Positions 1 to 6,474 of a stretch of DNA of 12,940 bases are shown here, piece by piece. The notes under the pieces are model-generated. The model was not told the DNA's origin and ran no database searches. It worked only from the letters and a program-made list of their open reading frames with translations. Source of the stretch: Bacteroidaceae bacterium (lineage in GTDB: Bacteria; Bacteroidota; Bacteroidia; Bacteroidales; Bacteroidaceae); the NCBI GenBank assembly GCA_017551845.1, contig JAFZKR010000131.1, positions 1-12,940 on the forward strand, read 5' to 3'. The translations under genes and the position numbers were made by a program. Position 1 is the stretch's first letter. Every line of letters starts with the position of its first letter.

Positions 1-118
1 AATATCCATGATGAAAGAACAGGTAATTTACACCTGTCTCCTTATCTATGATAACCTTTGCATGGTTTGAAAACCCCATACTTTCACTCTCCTTAATGTC
101 AAACCTGTCTTTTGCCAT
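1..118 (-). CDS. DUF6440-like small protein, 3' part missing (runs off left edge)
   Basis: An open frame starts at the ATG at 118-116 and stays open for 39 codons to the window edge, so only the N-terminus is visible. The readable peptide begins MAKDRFDIKE and contains DKETGVNYLF, which resembles the core of the DUF6440 family (small proteins with a 'VIxDKETGVNYL' segment). That family match is from memory of the motif, not a search. The gene lies 23 bp downstream of the stop of the DUF4359-like gene on the same strand, so the two are probably co-transcribed. There is no obvious Shine-Dalgarno site in the AT-rich 23-bp gap. No signal peptide or membrane segment is seen in the visible part. 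Function is unknown. Confidence 0.6.
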   Translation of the reverse strand, partial: MAKDRFDIKESESMGFSNHAKVIIDKETGVNYLFFHHGY

Positions 119-141
119 ATTCTTGTCTGTTATTTTTAGAA

Positions 142-546
142 TCAGTTATAATTCAAATTGAGATTAGTCTTGAGTTCCTTCTTATTGGGGAACACCATTC
201 CCAGAAAGCCTACGCTCATAGTCGTGGCGCCGTCAGTCTCATTCACAAACTGTCCTACGCTGAACAGCACATAGTTCTTAACCACTAAAACTTTTTCAAC
301 GGCAGGTTTCATCTGGCTAATCAAAGATTCTTGCAGTTGGGTCATCAACTGTTTGCCTTTATCAGGCATCTCCTTATTATTATGCTGCTCCTTATAGATC
401 TTCTCAATCGTTTTTGCCTGCTTGTGCAGCGCTTTGCTCATATACTTAACTCCAGCATCAACATGACGCTGCTTGCCCGGACACGTTACAGCCATAACAC
501 CCAGTGCCACCACGCAAATAATCAGAATCTTCCAAAACTTCTTCAT
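142..546 (-). CDS. DUF4359-like membrane-anchored hypothetical protein
   Basis: This 134-residue protein has an N-terminal hydrophobic stretch (about residues 6-21) after a basic MKKFWK start, so it is likely a membrane-anchored or exported protein facing the periplasm. Directly after the hydrophobic segment comes TCPGKQRHVD, then a long polar, Lys/Gln-rich helical region (about 35-80), and a C-terminal part with KNYVLFSVGQF and TTMSVGFLGMVFP. The 'xNYxxFSxx...xxGxLGxxFP' pattern and the post-anchor 'T-P' motif resemble DUF4359, a family without known function; this is recognition by eye. The Cys22 context (AVTC) is a poor lipobox, so lipidation is doubtful. The protein is followed after 23 bp by a DUF6440-like gene. 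The start ATG at 546-544 fits the signal-like N-terminus. I found no convincing TAnnTTTG promoter box immediately upstream. Confidence 0.7.
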   Translation of the reverse strand: MKKFWKILIICVVALGVMAVTCPGKQRHVDAGVKYMSKALHKQAKTIEKIYKEQHNNKEMPDKGKQLMTQLQESLISQMKPAVEKVLVVKNYVLFSVGQFVNETDGATTMSVGFLGMVFPNKKELKTNLNLNYN

Positions 547-685
547 ACTAAAAAGGACTTAATTCGTAACTACAACAGCATCCATATGGGTTTCAATATT
601 ACCTTTACACGCCCATTGTCGCGCTTTCCGATAAGCTGGGTGAGATAATAATTCCTTGCAATTCTATCCATATTTCCGAATGTTT

Positions 686-699
686 TGCGTATTTACGCA
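686..699. promoter_or_regulatory. Perfect 14-bp palindrome, possible operator
   Basis: TGCGTATTTACGCA consists of TGCGTA and TACGCA around a TT centre (6-bp arms). TGTTTT flanks it on both sides (681-686 and 701-706) as a direct repeat. It lies 140 bp upstream of the DUF4359-like gene. It could bind a dimeric repressor, but no regulator is encoded nearby, so this is a weak inference. Confidence 0.25.
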
Positions 700-912
700 T
701 TGTTTTCAGTTGTAAAGGTTGATATAATTATCGAAATAACAATCATCTTCCTGCATATTTTTCAACTACATAAGCCTTTGGAGAGGCCGACGGCCACTGG
801 TTATTGTAAAATATTTTCTCACGGCATCCGGTATTAGGCCGACGTCTCACCTATCCTTGAAGCCATCAATTCGGTCTAAAATTCCGGCGCCCGTCCAGCA
901 GATTTCTTTTTC

Positions 913-945
913 CCCTTAAGGGAAAATTTTTCTCTCCTTAAGGAG
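913..945. repeat. Two adjacent CTTAAG-centred palindromes
   Basis: A 10-bp perfect palindrome CCCTTAAGGG (913-922) and a 12-bp perfect palindrome CTCCTTAAGGAG (934-945) lie 11 bp apart, separated by an A/T-rich spacer. AGCGCT (944-949), itself a palindrome, overlaps the end. The similarity of the two units suggests a small repeated intergenic element or a paired binding site. Nothing further can be said from one copy. Confidence 0.35.
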
Positions 946-994
946 CGCTTAAAAATATAAAAGTATTTTGGGTGTTTGGAAGCGTTGATTTTAA

Positions 995-1018
995 CTGTAG
1001 CACTGTAGCACTGTAGCG
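995..1018. repeat. 8-bp tandem repeat, CTGTAGCA x3
   Basis: Three head-to-tail units are seen: CTGTAGCA at 995-1002, CTGTAGCA at 1003-1010 and CTGTAGCG at 1011-1018. The last unit differs at one base. The repeat lies in non-coding sequence about 320 bp upstream of mnmA. Short tandem arrays of this kind may vary in copy number through slippage. No gene frame depends on it. Confidence 0.6.
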
Positions 1019-1215
1019 CTCGGGCTGAAAACCGCGTCCCTCGCAAGTGCGAATCTTTTACTCCGGAACAATGTCGCAGCTGCGCACCACAAGCAATTAC
1101 GCTCATGGTCAGTCTCATGTTTAAAAATCATGTAGTTGTATATCCAATCACTAATTTCGTACGATTTTGAACAACAATTTTTACTAAATGATAATTTATG
1201 CGACACTCATGTGAG

Positions 1216-1223
1216 TATTTTTG
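1216..1223 (+). promoter_or_regulatory. Candidate Bacteroidota -7 box upstream of the hairpin
   Basis: TATTTTTG fits the Bacteroidota -7 consensus TAnnTTTG and is followed by CA, a common context. No TTTG -33 box stands at the expected 19-21 bp upstream, so the match is half a promoter. A transcript starting near 1227-1230 would run through the hairpin at 1272-1309 either into mnmA or to an early end. Confidence 0.35.
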
Positions 1224-1271
1224 CAAAAGAATGAAATAAATCTTCCGTTCTACTCAATAAGTCTTTAAACG

Positions 1272-1309
1272 GTAATCCCCAACCCGCAGAAAAGCGGTTT
1301 GGGGATTAC
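1272..1309. promoter_or_regulatory. Long hairpin / inverted repeat before mnmA
   Basis: The left arm GTAATCCCCAACCCGC (1272-1287) pairs with GCGGTTTGGGGATTAC (1294-1309) at 15 of 16 positions around a 6-base AGAAAA loop. It is the strongest secondary structure in the left part of the window. The following sequence TTATAAATA is only weakly U-rich, so it is not a textbook terminator. The mnmA -33 box lies inside the right arm. It may act as an attenuator or end of a short RNA from the 1216 promoter, or as a DNA-level operator. Confidence 0.55.
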
Positions 1310-1329
1310 TTATAAATACACTATTTTTG
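1298..1329 (+). promoter_or_regulatory. mnmA promoter (Bacteroidota -33/-7)
   Basis: TTTG at 1298-1301 and TATTTTTG at 1322-1329 are separated by 20 bp, matching the Bacteroidota consensus TTTG-N19-21-TAnnTTTG. The start codon follows the -7 box after only four bases, so transcription would begin at or within a few bases of the ATG. The predicted mRNA is therefore leaderless or nearly so, consistent with the absence of a Shine-Dalgarno site. Confidence 0.6.
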
Positions 1330-1333
1330 CAAC

Positions 1334-2716
1334 ATGAAGATATGTGTAGGTCTTTCCGGAGGTGTTGATTCAAGCGTCGCTGCTTTGCTGCTCAAAAAAC
1401 AAGGATATGACGTTTTCGGCATGTTCATGCAAAACTGGCATGATACGGAAGGAACACTGCACGGAGAATGCGAGTGGGAGGAGGACCGTATGGTGGCCGA
1501 GATGGTGGCACGGAAGATAGGTATCCCTTTCCATTTCATAGACTTGAGCGATAAGTATCGGCAACGGGTGGTGGAATACATGTTCGATGAGTACTCCTGT
1601 GGTCGCACCCCTAATCCCGATGTGCTATGTAACCGCGAAATTAAATTCGATGCTTTTCTTGATGCCGCACTGAGCCTTGGAGCAGACTATGTGGCTACAG
1701 GACACTATTGCCGCAAAGAATCGGTTTTAACAGGGGATGGCCATACTATATACAGAATTCTTGAAGGAACCGACCCCGACAAAGACCAAAGTTATTTTCT
1801 CTGCCAGCTTAACCAGTATCAGCTGTCAAAGGCCATCTTTCCGATAGGACATCTCCTCAAGCCGGAAGTGAGACGGATTGCCGCTGAGGCTGACCTACCG
1901 TCGGCCACAAGGAAAGACTCCCAAGGGATATGTTTCGTGGGTAAGGTGGACCTTCCGGAGTTCCTGAAACAAAAACTGAAAAGTTCAAAGGGGGATATTA
2001 TTGAGGTATTTGACCGTTTCTATACCGATGATACCCACTACCGTTTTCTTGAACAGACACTATCATCCCTGACCACTGACAACCGCCCGGCGGTTATGAT
2101 TACGGGATATGTTAGTGAGGACAAACGCTCAGACAAACTCAGGTCGAACAGCTACGATATCCGGAAGCTTTCACAACTTGATGATGCAACACTGTTCAGG
2201 TTGTCGCTTCCGGTGGATTACAGCAACATCAGGTTCATCACGGAGACTTACCGGTCAGGACGCAAGCATACCAAGAAGACCAGATGGAAAAATAATCCAT
2301 GGGGGAAGATTATCGGAGAGCATGACGGAGCGCAGTTCTTCACCATAGGTCAGCGTCACGGCCTGAACATAGGAGGACATGATGACTCTCTGTTCGTGAT
2401 AGGCACTGACATTGAACGGAATTTTGTCTATGCCGGTGAGGGCCACACCCACAAGGGACTCTCCCGCAGCTGTCTGCATATAGCACCGGAAAGCATTCAC
2501 TGGATAAGGCCTGACCTAGTGATGGGAGACGGAGAGATAATCCGTTATCAGGTCCGTATCCGCTACCGCCAGCCGTTGCAGGATGCCTGGCTCATAATGC
2601 GGAACAACGGATTGTTTATATTGTTTGACGAACCGCAAAGAGGGATAACTCCAGGTCAGTTCGCCGTATGGTATGCACAGGACGGCGAGATGCTCGGTTC
2701 CGGTACAATCAGTTAG
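1334..2716 (+). CDS. mnmA: tRNA-specific 2-thiouridylase MnmA with large internal insertion
   Basis: MnmA is a cytoplasmic enzyme that adenylates and thiolates U34 of Lys, Glu and Gln tRNAs, taking sulfur from a persulfide relay. The N-terminal PP-loop ATP site SGGVDSS (residues 8-14), the FMQNW segment (31-35), the nucleophile Cys99 in TPNPDVLCN, the ATGHY motif (121-125), the DKDQSYFL segment (149-156) and the second catalytic Cys200 in DSQGICFVG are all present, so activity is expected. At 460 residues it is about 90-100 longer than the usual 360-380. The extra segment spans about residues 225-323, between FLKQKL...GDIIE and GKIIGEHDGAQFFTIGQR, and ends in a basic stretch (RKHTKKTRWK). Bacteroidota often carry several MnmA paralogues, so this may not be the only copy. 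The stop overlaps the stop of convergent uxuA by 4 bp. Confidence 0.92.
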   Translation: MKICVGLSGGVDSSVAALLLKKQGYDVFGMFMQNWHDTEGTLHGECEWEEDRMVAEMVARKIGIPFHFIDLSDKYRQRVVEYMFDEYSCGRTPNPDVLCNREIKFDAFLDAALSLGADYVATGHYCRKESVLTGDGHTIYRILEGTDPDKDQSYFLCQLNQYQLSKAIFPIGHLLKPEVRRIAAEADLPSATRKDSQGICFVGKVDLPEFLKQKLKSSKGDIIEVFDRFYTDDTHYRFLEQTLSSLTTDNRPAVMITGYVSEDKRSDKLRSNSYDIRKLSQLDDATLFRLSLPVDYSNIRFITETYRSGRKHTKKTRWKNNPWGKIIGEHDGAQFFTIGQRHGLNIGGHDDSLFVIGTDIERNFVYAGEGHTHKGLSRSCLHIAPESIHWIRPDLVMGDGEIIRYQVRIRYRQPLQDAWLIMRNNGLFILFDEPQRGITPGQFAVWYAQDGEMLGSGTIS

Positions 2717-3930
2717 GATTCCCTCGACAACATCCGGTCTATTCCCACCATCAGTCCGTCAAGCTCGGCAATACCACGCATTCGGCCATTGAGAGGATAG
2801 CCTATGTTATACCTGTCGGAATCCAGATCGTTCAATATCCTTATTCCATGGTCCGGCCTGACCGGTATCCTTATGTCCTTCCTGCCCTCAGCAACACGTC
2901 TCCGCTGCTCACGCATAAGTGCTTCCACGATTGCGGGCATATCCAGACTGCCGTACAGATGTCCGGACTCATAAAAACTCTTGTAACCGGTATAGCAGGT
3001 GTTACGCAAATGCGCAAAATGAATCCTTTCACCGAATCTTTCGGCCATCAAAGGAAGGTTGTTGTCATGTCTTCCTGACAGAGAACCGGTGCAGAAGGTG
3101 ATTCCGTTTCTAAGAGAGCTGTTTGCAGCCGACAGCCACTCCATATCATCGGAACAGCCCATGATGCGGGGCATGCCGAGTATAGGATATGGAGGATCAT
3201 CCGGATGGATACACATATTTACTCCATACTCTTCACAATCAGGTATCACCCTGTCTATGAAATACTTAAGATTATCCCTGTAACTGTCACGGTCTATATC
3301 CCTGTAACGGGCTATATACTCAAGAAACAGTCTTTCAGGATCACTCACAGTACCGTCTATCACACCGTTGATGAATCCCTGAGTCACCACAATGATGTTG
3401 TAACTGAGTGAACGGGCCTGAGCGGGAGTCATATTCGCAAAAACCTTCTCAGCCTCAGCAAGATCCTCCTCTGAATAGTCATCGGCAGCATCAGGACGCT
3501 TCAGTATGAATACGTCAAAGGCTACGAAAGTGGGATAATCAAAACAGAGACCTATTCCTCCGCCTGGCTGAGGATAATCAAGGATAGTACGGCACCAGTC
3601 CAAAACGGGCATGAAGTTGTAACATACGGTATCTATACCGCATTCACCAAGATTCCTGATTGTCTGACGGAAATTATCGATGTGTCTCCCACGTTCCTCA
3701 GAGCCTGTCTTTATGGCTTCCGATACTGGAACGCTCTCCACTACGGACCAACGCATGCCCTTGGACTCGATTTCACGTTTCAGCCGCAGTATCTCATCCT
3801 TTGGCCAGACCTCTCCGGTGGGGATATGATGCAAGGCAGTGACTACCCCTTCGATGCCCATCTGAACCATATTGTCCAGAGTCACTGCATCGTTGTGGCC
3901 GAACCAGCGCCACGCCTTTTCAAGCTTCAT
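2713..3930 (-). CDS. uxuA: D-mannonate dehydratase UxuA
   Basis: UxuA dehydrates D-mannonate to 2-keto-3-deoxygluconate (KDG) in the cytoplasm, using Mn2+ or Fe2+. The 405-residue product (E. coli type about 394) opens with WRWFGHNDAVTL and TALHHIPTGEVWP, typical of the family. Probable metal ligands are H242 (CIHPDDPPYP), C280 (TFCTGSLSGRHDN), H307 (FAHLRN) and D360 (VRPDHG). The frame extends 12 codons further upstream to 3966, but I chose the ATG at 3930-3928: the protein starts there like its relatives, GGAG lies 8 bases upstream, and the longer form would overlap the preceding gene. Only one base separates it from the SDR stop (TGA-C-ATG), indicating coupling. It is the last operon gene, and its stop overlaps that of convergent mnmA, leaving no room for a terminator. 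Confidence 0.93.
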   Translation of the reverse strand: MKLEKAWRWFGHNDAVTLDNMVQMGIEGVVTALHHIPTGEVWPKDEILRLKREIESKGMRWSVVESVPVSEAIKTGSEERGRHIDNFRQTIRNLGECGIDTVCYNFMPVLDWCRTILDYPQPGGGIGLCFDYPTFVAFDVFILKRPDAADDYSEEDLAEAEKVFANMTPAQARSLSYNIIVVTQGFINGVIDGTVSDPERLFLEYIARYRDIDRDSYRDNLKYFIDRVIPDCEEYGVNMCIHPDDPPYPILGMPRIMGCSDDMEWLSAANSSLRNGITFCTGSLSGRHDNNLPLMAERFGERIHFAHLRNTCYTGYKSFYESGHLYGSLDMPAIVEALMREQRRRVAEGRKDIRIPVRPDHGIRILNDLDSDRYNIGYPLNGRMRGIAELDGLMVGIDRMLSRES

Positions 3931-3931
3931 G

Positions 3932-4750
3932 TCAAACTCCGCTGAATGAACTGAATCCACCGTCAACCGGCATCACTATTCCGGTTATGAATGAAGCGGC
4001 CTCAGAGCAAAGGAACTGCACGGCACCGTTAAGTTCTGTAATATCACCGAAACGGCGCATAGGAGTATGAGCTATTATTTTCTTACTTCGTTCTGTATAT
4101 GTCCCGTCAGGATTGATGAGCATAGCCCTGTTCTGGTGTCCTATGAAGAATCCGGGAGCAATGGCGTTCACCCTGATTTTTTCGCTGAACTTTATGGCGA
4201 GTTCCTGGGCCATCCAACGGGTGAATCCGTCAATTCCACATTTAGCAACAGAATAACCCATCACACGCGAAAGGGCACTCATGGCTGCCATAGATGAAAC
4301 AGTGATTATGCTTCCGCTGCCCTTCCTGACCATAGACTCACCGAAAACGAGCGAAGGATAGACCGTGCCGTTCATGTTGATGCTTGTCACCTTCTCGAAA
4401 TCCTCTATCTTCATATCGAATACTGACTTGTCATCAGGAACGGTGGCACCGGGTACATTTCCTCCAGCACAGTTGACAAGGATATCCACTCCACCCCACT
4501 CCTTGTCTATATAATCACGGGTAGCCTTAAGCTTTTCAATATCAAGCACATCGGACACGACAGCCATCACTTTACCACCCTTGAGAGCCGACAGTTCCTG
4601 AGCCATTGCCTCAGTATTTTCCTTGTGACGTCCAAGAAGGACCACATTGACACCCTGCCCGACAAGATGTCTGGCTATGTTGCTTCCCAATGTTCCGGCT
4701 CCACCGGTCACGACGGCATTCTTTCCGGAAATATCAAACAAATTATTCAT
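3932..4750 (-). CDS. SDR-family fructuronate/D-mannonate oxidoreductase (UxuB-type)
   Basis: This is a 272-residue classical short-chain dehydrogenase. It shows the nucleotide-binding TGGAGTLG (15-22), NCAGG (93-97), catalytic Ser in VSSMAA (151-156), and Tyr166 and Lys170 in GYSVAK. The C-terminal part carries RVNAIAPGFF and the family-typical end GIVMPVDGGFS. Bacteria such as Bacillus use an SDR of this type to reduce D-fructuronate to D-mannonate with NAD(P)H, in place of the unrelated long-chain UxuB of E. coli. The position directly before uxuA makes that the best assignment. A 2-keto-3-deoxygluconate 5-dehydrogenase (KduD) is a less likely alternative, since KduD is usually about 20 residues shorter. 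The start ATG overlaps the aldolase stop as ATGA, so translation is probably coupled. Confidence 0.82.
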   Translation of the reverse strand: MNNLFDISGKNAVVTGGAGTLGSNIARHLVGQGVNVVLLGRHKENTEAMAQELSALKGGKVMAVVSDVLDIEKLKATRDYIDKEWGGVDILVNCAGGNVPGATVPDDKSVFDMKIEDFEKVTSINMNGTVYPSLVFGESMVRKGSGSIITVSSMAAMSALSRVMGYSVAKCGIDGFTRWMAQELAIKFSEKIRVNAIAPGFFIGHQNRAMLINPDGTYTERSKKIIAHTPMRRFGDITELNGAVQFLCSEAASFITGIVMPVDGGFSSFSGV

Positions 4751-5421
4751 CGCTTCTTATAATTACGTACGAATTCAACGGATTCCCTGACTTTCTCTTC
4801 AATAAAGCCGAAATTACGCGACTCTATTACATCCTTTGGAGTGAGTTGTGAACCGAGTCCCACACAGGCCACACCTGCCTGAAACCAGGATTCAAGACTT
4901 TCAGGATTAGGGGCTACACCGCCAGACGGCATGATTTCACTCCATGGGCACGGTCCTTTGATGGCTTTCACGAATGATGGCCCGCCCACCTCGGAACCCG
5001 GAAATATCTTTACAATCTCACAACCGAGTTCCTCAGCGTTGTTTATCTCACTTAATGTTCCGCAACCGGGTATCCAGGCTATCTTGCGCCGATTGCACAC
5101 CTTGGCCATATCAGGATTCAAGCTTGGGGAAACTATGAAACCGGCACCAAGCTGTATGTAAAGCGCTGCTGTAGCGGAGTCGCATACGGAACCTACACCC
5201 ATTATCATTTCAGGACACTCTGATGCGCACCATCTGTTCACTTCATCAAACACATTGTGTGCACAGTCACCACGGTTAGTAAACTCAAACACTCTGGCGC
5301 CTCCTTTATAGCATGCCTTTACGACACTCTTCACAATCTCTGCATCAGCATTGTAGAAAAGCGGAACTATGCCGGTCTCCATGAAAGTCCGAAGAACCTG
5401 GAGTCTCTTGAATCTGCTCAT
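4747..5421 (-). CDS. eda: KDPG aldolase (2-dehydro-3-deoxy-phosphogluconate aldolase)
   Basis: The enzyme cleaves 2-keto-3-deoxy-6-phosphogluconate into pyruvate and glyceraldehyde-3-phosphate in the last Entner-Doudoroff step. The 224-residue class I aldolase barrel shows the catalytic Glu46 in FEFTNRGD, the GVGSVCD segment (75-81), the Schiff-base Lys138 in IVKIFPG and the phosphate-binding PSGGV (165-169). The Bacteroidota-like FEFTNRGD replaces the enterobacterial EVTLRT form. Members of this family may also cleave 4-hydroxy-2-oxoglutarate, which cannot be judged here. It lies 18 bp after kdgK, the widest gap in the operon. That gap is A-rich and has no clear Shine-Dalgarno site. It overlaps the SDR gene by ATGA. 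Confidence 0.92.
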   Translation of the reverse strand: MSRFKRLQVLRTFMETGIVPLFYNADAEIVKSVVKACYKGGARVFEFTNRGDCAHNVFDEVNRWCASECPEMIMGVGSVCDSATAALYIQLGAGFIVSPSLNPDMAKVCNRRKIAWIPGCGTLSEINNAEELGCEIVKIFPGSEVGGPSFVKAIKGPCPWSEIMPSGGVAPNPESLESWFQAGVACVGLGSQLTPKDVIESRNFGFIEEKVRESVEFVRNYKKR

Positions 5422-5439
5422 AAACCATTTATTTTTTTA

Positions 5440-6474
5440 TCAACGTGCCACTCTTCCGGAAGCATCGCCTGACATGAGTTTCTCCACCTCTTGAACGGTA
5501 ACACGGTTGTAGTCACCGTAAACTGTATGTTTAAGACATGATGCGGCCACTGCAAAATCCAGAGCCTTCTGGTCATCACCATATACACGAAGACCGTATA
5601 TCAGTCCACCCATGAATGAGTCACCGCCACCCACACGATCAACAATATGTGTAATCCTGTACTGTCGTGTTTTAAGCAGATTCCGACCGTCATACAGCAC
5701 ACCTGCCCATGTATTGTCATTGGCGTTAATAGAACCGCGCAGAGTTGTTATTACCTTACGGCATCGTGGATACTGCTCCATTATCTGTCTGGAAACGGAC
5801 AGATAGGCATCGGCATCCACAACTCCGGCACGGACGTCAACACCATCCGGTTTGATGCCAAGTGCCATTGAAGCGTCCTCTTCATTGCCAAGGACAATAT
5901 CGGTGCAAGAAACCAGTTCAGGCATAACCTCATGTGCCTTCTTACCCCATTTCCACAGATTCTTGCGGTAATTAAGATCACATGACACCGGAATACCTTT
6001 TGAATTGCATTTTTTCAGGGCTTCCAGGCATACTTGGGCTGCACCTTCCGATATGGCAGGAGTGATACCTGTCCAATGGAACCATCCTGCATCGGCCAAT
6101 ACAGCATCCCAATCTATCATGCCAGGCTCTATCATAGCTATAGATGAACCCGAACGGTCATAAATCACCTTGCTTCCACGGCTCACTGAACCGGTCTCAA
6201 GGAAATAAATTCCCATACGGTCTCCTCCGAAAACCACATCATTCACATCAACTCCAAAACCACGAAGTTCACGGAGACAGGCTCTTGCTATATCATTGTC
6301 CGGGAGACGCGTCACATACGATACCGGCAGTCCGAAGTTGGCAAGCGAAACAGCGACATTGGCCTCTCCACCTCCGTAAGTCGCGTTCAAAGTGTTCCCT
6401 TGACCGAAACGTTCATATCCGGGAGTGGCGAGTCTGAGCATGACTTCACCGAAAGTTACAGTCTTTTTCATCAT
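5440..6474 (-). CDS. kdgK: 2-keto-3-deoxygluconate kinase (PfkB family)
   Basis: KdgK phosphorylates KDG to KDPG with ATP, linking uxuA to the aldolase encoded next. The 344-residue PfkB/ribokinase fold shows the N-terminal glycine motif GGGEANVA (34-41), the substrate-side region [10 protein letters not shown] (165-174) typical of KDG kinases, and the C-terminal signature DRVGGGDSF (279-287) with catalytic Asp285. The second Gly in GGGD replaces the more common Ala of GAGD, a tolerated change. Fructokinase or another sugar kinase is possible from fold alone, but the flanking aldolase and uxuA decide for KDG. The gene begins with two ATG codons in tandem (6474 and 6471). The first gives a 4-bp ATGA overlap with the phosphorylase stop, so either start is coupled to glgP translation. 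Confidence 0.92.
   Translation of the reverse strand: MMKKTVTFGEVMLRLATPGYERFGQGNTLNATYGGGEANVAVSLANFGLPVSYVTRLPDNDIARACLRELRGFGVDVNDVVFGGDRMGIYFLETGSVSRGSKVIYDRSGSSIAMIEPGMIDWDAVLADAGWFHWTGITPAISEGAAQVCLEALKKCNSKGIPVSCDLNYRKNLWKWGKKAHEVMPELVSCTDIVLGNEEDASMALGIKPDGVDVRAGVVDADAYLSVSRQIMEQYPRCRKVITTLRGSINANDNTWAGVLYDGRNLLKTRQYRITHIVDRVGGGDSFMGGLIYGLRVYGDDQKALDFAVAASCLKHTVYGDYNRVTVQEVEKLMSGDASGRVAR

Larger units (their letters stand above)
547..1333. other. 787-bp intergenic region with repeats, palindromes and promoters
   Basis: The region lies between two divergently transcribed genes. The open frames inside it (for example minus-strand 876-1118 and 991-1206) overlap each other, show no recognisable motifs and are probably accidental. 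Visible structure is listed separately: a 14-bp palindrome at 686-699, paired CTTAAG-centred palindromes at 913-945, an 8-bp tandem repeat at 995-1018, a -7 box at 1216-1223, a long hairpin at 1272-1309 and the mnmA promoter at 1298-1329. A 9-bp direct repeat AGGCCGACG occurs at 784-792 and 836-844. I see no tRNA or rRNA gene. Confidence 0.6.

Noticed and set aside
784..844. 9-bp direct repeat AGGCCGACG (784-792 and 836-844)
   Set aside because: The two copies are short, no insertion or element boundary is visible between them, and the intervening 43 bases show no structure.
820..855. Stretch with GGTATTAGGCCGAC resembling antisense 16S rRNA near its 5' end
   Set aside because: The resemblance covers only some 20-30 bases with mismatches and does not continue to either side, so it is more likely coincidence than an rRNA remnant.
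876..1206. Two overlapping minus-strand open frames (80 and 71 codons) in the intergenic region
   Set aside because: They overlap in different frames, have Cys/Arg/Ser-rich compositions without motifs, run through the tandem repeat and palindromes, and lack a start context. They look like chance frames.
3931..3966. Longer uxuA start at 3966
   Set aside because: The twelve extra residues overlap the end of the SDR gene, do not resemble UxuA N-termini, and a better ATG with GGAG upstream exists at 3930.
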